Assembly: GCF_026410405.1 (NCBI RefSeq)
Contig: NZ_JAPMLN010000004.1
Coordinates: 112,311-176,310 of the forward strand
Reading direction: 5' to 3'
From: Marinicella gelatinilytica
Lineage (GTDB): Bacteria > Pseudomonadota > Gammaproteobacteria > Xanthomonadales > Marinicellaceae
Length of the DNA stretch: 64,000 bases
Shown here: piece after piece, positions 1 to 8,752 of the stretch
How the letters are laid out: each line of letters starts with the position of its first letter
Numbering within the stretch: the first letter of the stretch is position 1
Position numbers and translations under genes: made by a program
Notes under the pieces: model-generated
The model's input: the letters and a program-made list of their open reading frames with translations, nothing else
Databases searched by the model: none
What the model was told of the DNA's origin: nothing

Positions 1-80
1 GCCAACAATAATTATCAAAAGTAAACTATATATGGCTGGTTTTAAATTGGTATGCATGATTTTTTATCTGATCTTAAAAT

Positions 81-110
81 AAAAAAGCACCACTAAGTGG
101 TGCTTTTTTA
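81..110. terminator. bidirectional rho-independent terminator after pilA
   Basis: A perfect GCACCAC / GTGGTGC stem with a TAA loop is flanked by an A-tract on one side and a T-tract on the other, so it can terminate in both directions. It lies about 20 bases beyond the pilA stop codon on the minus strand. Confidence 0.85.
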
Positions 111-131
111 TTTATATGTTTTTATGTACAA

Positions 132-539
132 TCATCTGCAAGATGCAGGAACATATTTTGAAGCAATAGATGTAGAGCAATTCCATCGAATACTGCCGGA
201 AACATCTGTAGGAACCAATAGTAAGTTATCAGTAACTTCATCAATTCCAGAATAAACTACTGTTATTACGCCATTAGCACCAACAGCAGTACTATCTACA
301 TTGTTACCATTAGCTGAAGACACTCCTGCTAATGCATTAGTAGTCGGCCAACTACCTGTACTTTGATAATATTCAGTGACAGCAGTCTTAGAGGCACTGG
401 CTAATGTTAGACCTTCACCAACTTTAGTTCGAATGGTGTAATCTTTATAAGCAGGTAATGCGTAAGCCATTAAGATGGCGATAATCGCGATTACGATCAT
501 CAGCTCGATTAATGTAAAACCTTGTTGATTCTTTTTCAT
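132..539 (-). CDS. pilA: type IV major pilin PilA
   Basis: This encodes a 135-residue type IVa pilin. It has a short positively charged leader ending in glycine 7, then the prepilin peptidase site GFTLIEL with the conserved Glu at mature position 5, followed by the hydrophobic helix [17 protein letters not shown]. Two cysteines (121 and 134) near the C-terminus would form the pilin disulfide (D-region) loop. The protein would be processed by PilD and assembled into fibres for twitching, adhesion or DNA uptake. A GAGGT ribosome-binding site precedes the ATG and a strong terminator follows, so the gene is probably monocistronic. The retraction ATPase gene pilU lies 10 kb away, across the glycan island. 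Confidence 0.95.
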   Translation of the reverse strand: MKKNQQGFTLIELMIVIAIIAILMAYALPAYKDYTIRTKVGEGLTLASASKTAVTEYYQSTGSWPTTNALAGVSSANGNNVDSTAVGANGVITVVYSGIDEVTDNLLLVPTDVSGSIRWNCSTSIASKYVPASCR

Positions 540-586
540 GTTATTTACCTCAAATGTGATTAATTAAAAAATCGTCCATGGTGTGT

Positions 587-615
587 AGATTATTCACTTT
601 TGCCTTTTTGCGCAA
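587..615 (-). promoter_or_regulatory. putative sigma-70 promoter of pilA
   Basis: On the minus strand TTGCGC (610-615) is followed after exactly 17 bases by TAATCT (587-592), giving a start point about 40 bases upstream of pilA. Many pilA genes use sigma-54, but the GG/GC spacing needed for that was not found here. Confidence 0.45.
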
Positions 616-1420
616 GTGCCTTGTGATTTTTTTAGTTTAAATACCATCTCAATGTCGACTGGTTCACATTTTTGCCCTTTTTTAAATCTTGACGCAAATC
701 AAAGTCCGGACAGTGACGTAAATTGTCACTTAAAAGCCATTTTGACGAATTAAACTCGCAACCAAACCAATAAATCCTCATACAACACGCTTTCAGACAG
801 AAAAACCTAAGCAGAAACACCACGCATACTGCACTAAAACCAACAAAAAATCCTCAATAACCAAATCTCAACCCCAAGAAACCACTCAAACCCCACCTCA
901 ACAAGCCAATGAAAAAAACAGCCACACAACCCACCGCAACATACATTTTTGGATGTATGTACAATTGACAATTCTTACTCATAAATAGTGCATTTGCTGG
1001 TGTTCCAGCAATCTCTGCATTCCCTACATCCCTGTTAATCGCATATATTGTCTCAAATTGCGACGTCTTCGGACACCGGCCACTTTCTAGTCCATTTTAT
1101 CGTGGCACACCTACTTCACTGTAGGCGATCCGGAGACCCACGGTGAAAATCTGTTAATGATTGGCTTTTGTATGCTCACCAACAATAAAATTACAAGCTA
1201 CGATTTTGTTCACTGTGATCACTCGCCTAAAGTGATTTAGTTATGTGGCGTGAGCAGGACGCGGAAGCCACCGCCTAAAGGGCTGTAAGTGTATCGCGTT
1301 AGATTGGTAGCTATTGTTGTACTTTATGACATCCATGTCATCAGCCCCTCGGGTTGCTTCACCTGGTAAAACGACTGTTCTACTGTTTGATTAGGCAAAT
1401 TCTGCCCTTCTTGTGTTTAT
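616..1420. other. long intergenic region with no convincing gene
   Basis: About 800 bases separate the pilA promoter from the sulfotransferase genes. The stretch around 787-950 is almost free of G on the plus strand (one G in 841-900). On the minus strand one frame runs from a TAA at 1097-1099 to about 632 with a single TGA (854-856). It gives a partly hydrophobic product and could be a decayed gene, but low A content on that strand also makes stops rare. The 1050-1420 part is less AT-rich and holds a 9-base direct repeat CGCCTAAAG (1224-1232 and 1272-1280). It resembles old mobile-element debris that I cannot assign. Confidence 0.5.
939..960. repeat. perfect short inverted repeat
   Basis: ACATACAT and ATGTATGT form a perfect 8-base stem around a 6-base TTTTGG loop, at the edge of the G-poor tract. 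It could be an operator or a hairpin. No T-run follows, so it is not an obvious terminator. Confidence 0.4.
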
Positions 1421-2713
1421 TTAAGTGGATTTTAAGGTAATACTTTCTAAAGCAAAACCAACAATTCGATTGTCGTCACCTTCAAAAGCACTTTTATGCG
1501 CTTTTAATTCACTGTTAATAAACTGTATTCGCAACAAACCAGAACTCGAGATCATTTGCTTGTCACAATGGATAGTTAACTCATATGCACGACCAATTGA
1601 GTCATAATGCCATTCGGGTGATTGGTTGTTAATCAGCAGATTTAGATTTTCGATGAGTGAAGAACTGATGGCGTTAATCAGTTTAACTGTGATCAAATAA
1701 CGCTTTTGTTGTGTCCAAAGGTCTATAAAACTGACTTGGCCCGGGCCGGACCAACAAAAATATTTTTTCAGTTCTGGGTTCCATTCACGACGATGCCACT
1801 GATCACCAAATATGGGCTCTTTAGGTGTGTAATGATAATCTAGTTTTAGGATGGTTTTACTGCCATGAATAGATTGATATCGTTTATCTATGGCTTTTTT
1901 GATGTCTTCTGTTTTGCTTTCTTTAGTCAGTGATAAATTAGCTAACATATGCGCATAGTTTTTTTCAAACTGCTGCCGGGCAAAGCGATATAATTGACAA
2001 TCATAATGGTTTAAGGCTTTTAATTTCTCTTTTATCTGGGGCGGAATAACTTGTGGCTTATTATGTACATTGAGTTTTTGGGTTTTAGTTACCGGTGGCC
2101 AACCCATCACATAACATAGTAAATCGATAGATTGATCATACTGCTCAAGAATGCCAAACCAATGGCAATTTAAGATAAATTGCTTTAAACGCGACAACCT
2201 TTCTTCTGCTGTTGAATTCACCCTACTTTTATTAATTGTTTTTTTAAATTGTCTGTAAGAATCAGGTGTCAATGTCATGTCATCAAAATCCATCTGGTTA
2301 TCCAAGCCAAAAGTCAGCGATCTCACCATGCGATTTTGTACCAGATGCTTGGTTCTTTGATGATCAATGAAATCTGCAAAGCTTAAATCATTACTATCTA
2401 TAAAAGTGTGCAGTTTCGTGTTTTTGTCTCTTTTTGAGTAATGGTAAGTTGATGCAGCCAGTGAAATTGGATCACGTAAGATGGTTATATAATTAAGTTC
2501 TTGTGCAGATAAAAGTTGCGCTGCACCACCAAAATGACCTCTGAATAGCTGATAATTTTTACTTTTAATTTCCTTTACACTGTCAATATCCCACCATAAC
2601 TGATGTGGACATATTTTATCGGCATCGAAATAATGGTCTAATAAGGCAATAAAACTGGTGCCACCGGTTTTGGGTATGTGAGCAAAGTAAAAAGGAAGGT
2701 CGGTTATATGCAT
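1421..2713 (-). CDS. sulfotransferase-family protein, copy 2 of a tandem pair
   Basis: This 430-residue protein starts almost directly with the PAPS 5'-phosphosulfate loop IPKTGGTSF (residues 13-21), followed by the HQLWWD and RGHFGG motifs and ILRDP (78-82), the expected 3'-phosphate site of Sulfotransfer_2-type enzymes. Residues about 290-430 form a second module with GDQWHRREW and YFCWSGPG, also present in the upstream neighbour. By family it would transfer sulfate from PAPS to a sugar hydroxyl. It is the last gene of the glycan island, 31 bases after its paralogue, and no clear terminator follows. It lacks the N-terminal extension of its partner. Substrate is unknown; a glycan is inferred from the adjacent exporter and glycosyltransferase. 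Confidence 0.75.
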   Translation of the reverse strand: MHITDLPFYFAHIPKTGGTSFIALLDHYFDADKICPHQLWWDIDSVKEIKSKNYQLFRGHFGGAAQLLSAQELNYITILRDPISLAASTYHYSKRDKNTKLHTFIDSNDLSFADFIDHQRTKHLVQNRMVRSLTFGLDNQMDFDDMTLTPDSYRQFKKTINKSRVNSTAEERLSRLKQFILNCHWFGILEQYDQSIDLLCYVMGWPPVTKTQKLNVHNKPQVIPPQIKEKLKALNHYDCQLYRFARQQFEKNYAHMLANLSLTKESKTEDIKKAIDKRYQSIHGSKTILKLDYHYTPKEPIFGDQWHRREWNPELKKYFCWSGPGQVSFIDLWTQQKRYLITVKLINAISSSLIENLNLLINNQSPEWHYDSIGRAYELTIHCDKQMISSSGLLRIQFINSELKAHKSAFEGDDNRIVGFALESITLKST

Positions 2714-2744
2714 GCGTTTAGTTTAGAGCCGTGATAAACACAAT

Positions 2745-4127
2745 TTACACAGCCTTTTTAATAGTAACGGCACTGAGCGCAAGCCCCACTTCTCTGTCAT
2801 CTTCTGATTGTAAAAGACTCGGTGCTAACTTCTCGGTAGGCCCTTCAAAATGAATTCGTAGTAAGCCGTTGGATTTAACCAGCCGTTTATGACAGTTAAT
2901 TCTGATTTCTTGATAACTGCTTTTGTTATAGCTCTCCCAGTCAACAGCTTGATCATTAATTTTTATTTTTAATTTATCCATGTAATCTTTGGTGACGGTA
3001 TTAATGAACTTAACTTTTATATCGTAATTATTTGGTTTCACCCAAAAATCAATTGATGACTGATTTCCAGGCCCAGACCAGCAGAAATAACTTTGATGAT
3101 TTATAGACCATTCTCGTTGGTGCCATTGACTTCCTAATATAACATCCGCAACAGTATAATAAACCTCGTTTTTCAAACCCACATCATGTATTTTTAAGTA
3201 ATTATCTTGATAGTATTGGTCAATAAGATGAGAAACATTGTCATTATCGCTATCAGTGCTAAATCCTAACTCTGTAAGCATTTTGTGATATTTGTTTTTG
3301 AAGATTTTTAAAGCATATTCATACAACTGAAAATCATGGTTGTTGATTTTAGCAGCTTGCTTTTTAGCTTCTTGAGAAATTTCGGTGGTTTTTTTATTTC
3401 TATTTAGTTTTGCTGTTTGACCCACAGGTGGCCAGACCATTGTGTAACATAGTAAATGTAATGATTCATTAAAGTGCTCTAAAATACCAAACCATTTAGA
3501 ATTATTAATGAAATCGATGGCTTTTTCAAAACATTCTTCTTCTGTCAATCCATTGTGAATAGGATTTAACTGTTTGCGAATCGCCTTAAAGCTGTTGTTA
3601 TTGATAACTGTTCCTTGTTTGTCAATATTGTTGTTCTCACCATAACAAAAATTATGAACAATTCTATTTGATGCTAAATGAAATGTTTTAGGGTGAGATA
3701 AAAATGTCTCAAAATCCATATTTTCTCTAATTACAAGGTCATGAACATGGGTGTTTTTATCTCTAAGTACATGTTGATAAGTCGAGTAAGCTAGTTTAAC
3801 TGGGTTTCTTAAAACCGTAAAATAAAATATTTCTTTATCGGTTAGCAAATCAGCAGCACCACCACCAAAATGCCCCCTGAAAAAATTATAATTATGATTA
3901 CGAACTTGTTCAATATCTTCTACTTCCCACCAAAGCTGGTGAGGAAATATTCTATCTACAGGAAAAAAACGATCTAATGTGGCAATTAAGGTAGTACCAC
4001 CGGTTTTAGGAACATGGGTAAAAAAATAAGCATGTTTTGATGAAGAATTTATATTTGAAGACCGTTTAGCACGCGTAGGTCTCAACTTCTTAAAATATGA
4101 CTGTATTTTATGAGCAAAATTCTTCAT
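2745..4127 (-). CDS. sulfotransferase-family protein, copy 1 of a tandem pair
   Basis: This 460-residue paralogue of the next gene has a basic N-terminal extension (about residues 1-32), the PAPS loop VPKTGGTTL (39-47), a matching HQLWWEVE motif, RGHFGGG and VLRNP. In VLRNP the Asp seen in the sister protein is Asn. A C-terminal module at about 325-460 with GSQWHQREW and YFCWSGPG matches the sister copy, so the whole gene and not just the catalytic domain was duplicated. The two copies have diverged strongly, which suggests different acceptor positions. It probably lies in one operon with the ABC exporter genes upstream. No strong ribosome-binding site is seen before the ATG. Confidence 0.75.
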   Translation of the reverse strand: MKNFAHKIQSYFKKLRPTRAKRSSNINSSSKHAYFFTHVPKTGGTTLIATLDRFFPVDRIFPHQLWWEVEDIEQVRNHNYNFFRGHFGGGAADLLTDKEIFYFTVLRNPVKLAYSTYQHVLRDKNTHVHDLVIRENMDFETFLSHPKTFHLASNRIVHNFCYGENNNIDKQGTVINNNSFKAIRKQLNPIHNGLTEEECFEKAIDFINNSKWFGILEHFNESLHLLCYTMVWPPVGQTAKLNRNKKTTEISQEAKKQAAKINNHDFQLYEYALKIFKNKYHKMLTELGFSTDSDNDNVSHLIDQYYQDNYLKIHDVGLKNEVYYTVADVILGSQWHQREWSINHQSYFCWSGPGNQSSIDFWVKPNNYDIKVKFINTVTKDYMDKLKIKINDQAVDWESYNKSSYQEIRINCHKRLVKSNGLLRIHFEGPTEKLAPSLLQSEDDREVGLALSAVTIKKAV

Positions 4128-4201
4128 AGGAATTTATTTAAATTTAGCTAAAAATATTTGAATTAAAATTAAGGACAAAAGCATTTTTTTAACTGATTAA
4201 C

Positions 4202-4927
4202 TTACTTATCTTGTAAAGCAATATGTCTTAGATGATTATATCGACTTATGACAGCTTCAATATCTCCAAACTGAACAATTTCACCTGCATCAATAAGAAT
4301 TGCTTTGTTGCAAAACTTCTTAACTAACTCCATGGAATGGTTCGCAAAAACCATTATCTTAGAACTGTCCAATAAATCCTCAATGAATTTTTGTGCTTTT
4401 TCCAAAAAAAACTTATCTCCAGCGCCTAAACCTTCGTCAATCAGCATAATATCTGCTTCGACAAACATCAACATCCCAAAAGTTAAACGGGTTTTCATAC
4501 CCATTGAATAAGTAGATACCGGCCTATAAATAGCGTCCCCTAACTCTGTAAATTCAATGATTTCTTCTATCTTTTCTTGAATAAAAGTACTCGGCAAATT
4601 CAGTAATAACCCTCTTATTTCTAGGTTTTCCAGCCCTGATAATTGCGGCATGACACCAATACTTCGACCAAAAAACGAATATATTTTACCATCCGTCGAT
4701 ACTTGTCCTTGTTCAGGCGTATAAACACCTGCCATAATTTTCAATAAAGTTGACTTACCCGCACCATTCACGCCTAACAAAGCAACACGATCACCATCGT
4801 TAATTTCTAAGTTGAAATTTTCAAATACAAGATGACTTTTTAAGCCCGAATTACTTTTCAATAACCCACCACTAATCGAAGGAAAGTAGCGATATGAAAA
4901 ATCAACACCTTTTAAAGTAATATACGC
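4202..4927 (-). CDS. polysaccharide ABC exporter, ATP-binding subunit (Wzt/KpsT-like)
   Basis: This is the nucleotide-binding subunit of an ABC-2 polysaccharide exporter. It shows Walker A LLGVNGAGKST, a signature-like YSMGMKTRLTFG, Walker B DIMLIDEGLGAGD and the switch-His stretch VFANHS. The long Wzt-type insertion before Walker A (FSYRYFPSISGG onward) is present. At 241 residues it has only the ATPase domain, without the C-terminal carbohydrate-binding domain of long Wzt proteins, so export probably does not depend on recognising a terminal cap. An in-frame TTG lies 15 bases further upstream, but the ATG chosen here falls just after the permease stop codon. It would work with the permease at the inner membrane. 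Confidence 0.85.
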   Translation of the reverse strand, partial: AYITLKGVDFSYRYFPSISGGLLKSNSGLKSHLVFENFNLEINDGDRVALLGVNGAGKSTLLKIMAGVYTPEQGQVSTDGKIYSFFGRSIGVMPQLSGLENLEIRGLLLNLPSTFIQEKIEEIIEFTELGDAIYRPVSTYSMGMKTRLTFGMLMFVEADIMLIDEGLGAGDKFFLEKAQKFIEDLLDSSKIMVFANHSMELVKKFCNKAILIDAGEIVQFGDIEAVISRYNHLRHIALQDK

Positions 4928-4932
4928 CATAA

Positions 4933-5715
4933 CTACAGCCAATAAACCAACCTGTTTTTAACTCTATTATAAAAAGCAAAGCATATAGCCATATTAAGTA
5001 GCAAAAGACCTATGCCAACTTGAAAAGAAAGAACAGGTATTTCATTATGCAATATAGGTGCTCGGATAAGTTCTAAAAGATGATAAAAAGGGTTTAATTG
5101 AAAATAAAGGCTATTGGCATACTCCGCTGGAGGCGGCCAAAGAATCGGTGTCACCAAAAATATAATCATAATAACACTGCTTAACATCGGTTGAATATCT
5201 CTAAAGCGCGTAGCCAGCCAGCCTAACCAAAAATTAATAAAGAATGCATTCAAAACAATGAGCACATAACCAAATAAAGCCCACAACCAAACAATACTAA
5301 CAAACGACCATCCTTTTAAAATAATAACCAATGGGATTGCGAAAAGCTGATACATGATAAGTGAAAGCACTTCTCTGTAAATATTTTGGAACACAAATGT
5401 AGAGTGCGGAAGTCGCATTTCTAACAAGAAGTTAGTGGCTTTTTTAAATACAGTACCACTGGTTACTATAATCGCTGAAATAAAATTCCAAGTTAGTACA
5501 CCAATGGCCAAGAACATAACGTATTCTTTAAAATCCCTGTCAAGCACCATGGTATATACCAATGAAAGCATAAAGACTTTCAGCATAAGAGTAAGCACAA
5601 TCCAGAAAGATCCAATAACTGCACCTTGATAACGAGATTTAAGCTCAAGAACAGCTAATCTTTTCCAAAGCTTTTTACGGCTATAACCGTTTTTTATATC
5701 TTCAATTAGGCTCAT
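4933..5715 (-). CDS. polysaccharide ABC exporter, permease subunit (Wzm/KpsM-like)
   Basis: A 260-residue ABC-2 type membrane protein with about six hydrophobic segments and the family's cytoplasmic N-terminus (LAVLELKSRYQGAVIGSFW), followed by LRDIQPML-like text (FRDIQPMLSSV) and PILWPP typical of O-antigen and capsule permeases. It pairs with the ATPase gene 5 bases downstream. I start it at the ATG two codons after the longest open start, which is TTG. The upstream 270 bases are AT-rich and noncoding up to the IS3 remnant. Role: translocating a completed lipid-linked glycan across the inner membrane. Confidence 0.85.
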   Translation of the reverse strand: MSLIEDIKNGYSRKKLWKRLAVLELKSRYQGAVIGSFWIVLTLMLKVFMLSLVYTMVLDRDFKEYVMFLAIGVLTWNFISAIIVTSGTVFKKATNFLLEMRLPHSTFVFQNIYREVLSLIMYQLFAIPLVIILKGWSFVSIVWLWALFGYVLIVLNAFFINFWLGWLATRFRDIQPMLSSVIMIIFLVTPILWPPPAEYANSLYFQLNPFYHLLELIRAPILHNEIPVLSFQVGIGLLLLNMAICFAFYNRVKNRLVYWL

Positions 5716-5982
5716 AGACAAAATACGAAAAATTATTTAAACTTTTTAATCAATAAATTTAAAAAATGACAGAATAAAGAATTATATTTAAAGAAAAGAT
5801 GTACTTTTAATTCCTAACTTTAAACTCCAGAACCTAAATGATGAACTTATATTAAAATAAAGATTGCACATTGTACTTTAAACTTAAATACGTTTCTGCC
5901 ATTGCCACAAAAATAATTAGCTTGAATCATTTGAGATATCATTAAATCTATTTATAAAATTGAGACTAAGGTTTAATTATTA

Positions 5983-6101
5983 GGTAATCCCCCCGAAAAA
6001 TAGCTGACTTTTGAAAATAGAATTTTCTTGTAATTAATTTTAAGGAGATTCAAATGAAAAAATCAAAATATTCAGACAGCCAAATTCTGGCTATTTTCTG
6101 A
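5983..6101 (+). mobile_element. truncated left end of an IS3-family element
   Basis: A GTAATCCCCCC-type end near 5983 is followed by a good ribosome-binding site (AAGGAG) and an ATG at 6054 that opens a 15-codon frame, MKKSKYSDSQILAIF, ending in TGA at 6099-6101. This is the start of an IS3-family OrfA (typically MKKS-(R/K)-(F/Y)-(S/T)-E-x-QI). The helix-turn-helix and everything after it are missing, so it is a dead remnant. It splits the glycan island between the exporter genes and the membrane-protein gene. The match of the terminal sequence to IS3 ends is from memory. Confidence 0.65.
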
Positions 6102-6120
6102 AAAGATTTTAGTTGATTAT

Positions 6121-7662
6121 TTAATTATTAAAATCATAAAGAAGCCCTCTACTTTTTTTATGAAATTTAATACTATTTTTGGGGTAGAGCATAATATCTA
6201 ATTCCCCACATGTTTTCATTTTCAAAGGGGGTCCCAAAACTTTCTCAACATCAGAAGCATTAAGTTTAGTAGCTCTTTTACTACGATTTTTACTGCCATA
6301 AACCAAAACTGCGGAAAAACTTGGCTCAATCCTGTTTCTGTTTGTCACAATGTTTCTTTGTTTGAAATTTTTATTGAAATGTATTGCTGAAATCTTATTT
6401 TTAGAAAGAAAAGTAAATCTTCTTGATTTCCAGTAATCTGTAATAAATGAATAAACACCTTCATCCTCAGCAAAGTCATCTACACATTCTACTGCAGCCG
6501 GATAGTATTCTGATACAAAGGCTTTAGGACGCAAAGAAATTAAATTCAATGCTATTATTGCCACAAGAATAATAGTCAGAAACCATTCGAAACGTTTACT
6601 TTTAAATTCGGGAATCATATAAAAAATGAAGAGTACTGGAATATATAAGTAAGGCAAAAAATACCTTATATTCATAACTGAAGAGGGACTCAACATAAGA
6701 ACAGTCAGTGTTACAAATAGAGATAAAAGTAAAAGGATTGCCCAAGATCTATCATTATTTCTGATGATGATGGAGTAAAAACAATATGAATAAAAACAAA
6801 CTACTGCTAACAAAGTAACACTGTTCATCGTTATTCTTATTTGCCGAAATAGAAAACTAAAATCTTCAATAACTTGGGTAAGACCAAAGGCAAATGAAAC
6901 TTTTGTAGTATGAATTTGCGGGTCCAATATCAATTTTGAAAAATAATATGCTAAACAAGACGCCAAAATGATAACAACACCAAGAATAATATTCTTCTTC
7001 AAATTCTTTCTATATAAAAATGTTTGTAAGCAAACATATAGCAAAGCTGGAATTACAAAATGCAGATAATATAACTGGTCATTTATACCAGCAATAAGAC
7101 ATACAAAAAAGAACCAAATCAAATTGGATTGTTTCATGTTCTTATAACAAAGAACAAAAACCCCAGATATAAGGGTAAACAAAAAATCAAAATAATGATG
7201 GGCTGGAATTAAAACCATGAAATGTGGCGAACTTACATCATGTAGAAGAATTGTCCCCAATAACATAATTGAAATAGAAGAATATATTGCTGAAGTATTT
7301 CTTGAATACTTAAAACAATACAACCTGTACATCAAAATAAATGTGATTATTATTTTGAATGTAAAAAAGATTGAAATACTTTTGAACGATTCAAAAAAAT
7401 AGTTTATTGGTAAAAAAAACAGCAGTTCTACTAAACCAGGGGCACGGCTAAAGTTCCAAGAAAATATTTCTACAAACCCATTATTCAATAAATCCTGAGA
7501 AAGATCTGGTAGGTATAACCCATCAGAATTAAAAAATGAAATCATGGGGAATTGTAGCGTATAGTATTGATAATTAAGCAAATAGACAACTGCAACCAAT
7601 GTTGCACCCATCAACACATAGCTTAAATACCTCAAATGATTTTCTTCTTCAGGTGGCTTCAT
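6121..7662 (-). CDS. multi-pass membrane protein, possible GT-C glycosyltransferase
   Basis: This 513-residue protein has about ten hydrophobic segments over its first 370 residues and a soluble C-terminal part. After the first membrane segment a periplasmic loop carries FFNSDGLYLPDLSQDL, acidic residues of the sort used by GT-C enzymes. It is not a clear member of a named family. Sitting directly downstream of a GtrB-like transferase, it could be the dedicated third component of a Gtr-like system that moves a sugar from the lipid carrier to a glycan. Base composition is very AT-rich. Its stop codon lies 20 bases from the IS3 remnant, so the native C-terminus may have been altered. Confidence 0.6.
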   Translation of the reverse strand: MKPPEEENHLRYLSYVLMGATLVAVVYLLNYQYYTLQFPMISFFNSDGLYLPDLSQDLLNNGFVEIFSWNFSRAPGLVELLFFLPINYFFESFKSISIFFTFKIIITFILMYRLYCFKYSRNTSAIYSSISIMLLGTILLHDVSSPHFMVLIPAHHYFDFLFTLISGVFVLCYKNMKQSNLIWFFFVCLIAGINDQLYYLHFVIPALLYVCLQTFLYRKNLKKNIILGVVIILASCLAYYFSKLILDPQIHTTKVSFAFGLTQVIEDFSFLFRQIRITMNSVTLLAVVCFYSYCFYSIIIRNNDRSWAILLLLSLFVTLTVLMLSPSSVMNIRYFLPYLYIPVLFIFYMIPEFKSKRFEWFLTIILVAIIALNLISLRPKAFVSEYYPAAVECVDDFAEDEGVYSFITDYWKSRRFTFLSKNKISAIHFNKNFKQRNIVTNRNRIEPSFSAVLVYGSKNRSKRATKLNASDVEKVLGPPLKMKTCGELDIMLYPKNSIKFHKKSRGLLYDFNN

Positions 7663-7785
7663 TATACTTCTACTCAGTCTTTTTAAAATTATGTTACTTG
7701 ATGTGGCATTATTTTTAAAAATAATGAATCATACTTTATTGCCTGATATGACGTAACCTAACCCTCTATAATTATCTATAAAACA

Positions 7786-8745
7786 TTAACTATCATTTTC
7801 AGAATTATTTTCAACATTTTCACTGATTACATACTTGGGACGACCTTTAATTTCATTAAATATTTCTGACAAATACTCTCCTAAAATACCCAAGCTAAAT
7901 ATAATTATACTTCCAATAATCAATATTAATAATATCACTGTAGGAAACCCCTCAGCAGAAGTACCGTTCATTGCTTTAACTACTGTGTCTATAGATAAAC
8001 CTATACTAAAAATAAATAACAACAACCCCAACCAGGTAATAGACTTTAGAGGTAAATCCGAGAAACTCAAAATTGAATTTTTTGCATACTTAATCAGTTG
8101 AATTACTGTCCAGCCACTTTCATTATCTACTTTATCATTGATAGTAATATCAATATCAATTGCGTTGAAGCCTAACCAGTTAATTAACCCCCTATAAAAT
8201 TTGTTATTTTCTGGCAGGTGAATGTATTTATCGATAACAACCCTGTCTAACAACTTAAAATCGGTATGGTTTTTTAATTCCAAACCCGTACTAAAGCTAA
8301 AGACTTTAAAGTAAAAATAAATGAACATTTTCTTTAAAAGAGACTCTTTTTGTCTATTTACTTTTACGGCATTAACAATATAAATGTCTAAATTGTTTTT
8401 CCATAGAGCTATCATTTTAGGGATGGTATCAACAGGATGCTCTAAATCAGCATCCAAAGTAATGGCTGTATTTCCAGTGCAGGCTTTGAGTCCAGCTTCT
8501 ATTGCAGCTTCTTTACCAAAGTTTTTAGAAAATTTAATTCCTTTTATTATGCCTGGATTATCATTTTGTAGCTTCAAAATGCTACTCCACGTCGAATCTT
8601 TAGACCCATCATCAACAAAAATGATTTCTAACCTCCCATCATTTAAGCCTATCAATTGGGAGGTCAGTTCATTCAGATTCTTTTCTTCATTGAAACATGG
8701 AATAACCAATGAAAGTTTTTCTAATTCCCTTTTTTTTATACTCAT
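7786..8745 (-). CDS. GtrB-like polyprenyl-phosphate glycosyltransferase (GT2)
   Basis: A 319-residue family 2 glycosyltransferase: the N-terminal Rossmann-like domain has VIPCFNEEKNL, FVDDGSKDST (about 43-52), KNFGKEAA and LDADLEHP, followed by a YRGLINWLGF segment. Two C-terminal transmembrane helices end in LGEYLSEIFNEIKGRPKYV, as in GtrB, ArnC and DPM1-type enzymes. It would load a sugar from a nucleotide donor onto undecaprenyl phosphate at the cytoplasmic face. It lies 7 bases after the methyltransferase gene and upstream of the membrane protein, which fits a Gtr-like pathway. No GtrA-type flippase gene is visible nearby. Confidence 0.85.
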   Translation of the reverse strand: MSIKKRELEKLSLVIPCFNEEKNLNELTSQLIGLNDGRLEIIFVDDGSKDSTWSSILKLQNDNPGIIKGIKFSKNFGKEAAIEAGLKACTGNTAITLDADLEHPVDTIPKMIALWKNNLDIYIVNAVKVNRQKESLLKKMFIYFYFKVFSFSTGLELKNHTDFKLLDRVVIDKYIHLPENNKFYRGLINWLGFNAIDIDITINDKVDNESGWTVIQLIKYAKNSILSFSDLPLKSITWLGLLLFIFSIGLSIDTVVKAMNGTSAEGFPTVILLILIIGSIIIFSLGILGEYLSEIFNEIKGRPKYVISENVENNSENDS

Positions 8746-8752
8746 ATTTCAC

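Noticed and set aside
593..630. Sigma-54 promoter for pilA (GGCAC core)
   Set aside because: The AGGCACTTGCG sequence lacks the GC pair at the required 10-base spacing from GG; a sigma-70 pair with 17-base spacing fits better.
632..823. 63-codon minus-strand frame
   Set aside because: GTG start without a ribosome-binding site, in a composition-skewed tract; at best part of a decayed gene, discussed as a finding and not called as a CDS.
1224..1320. Integron attC site
   Set aside because: GTTAGAT and inverted stems are present, but the paired core sites and the conserved spacing do not fit, and no integrase or cassette array is seen.
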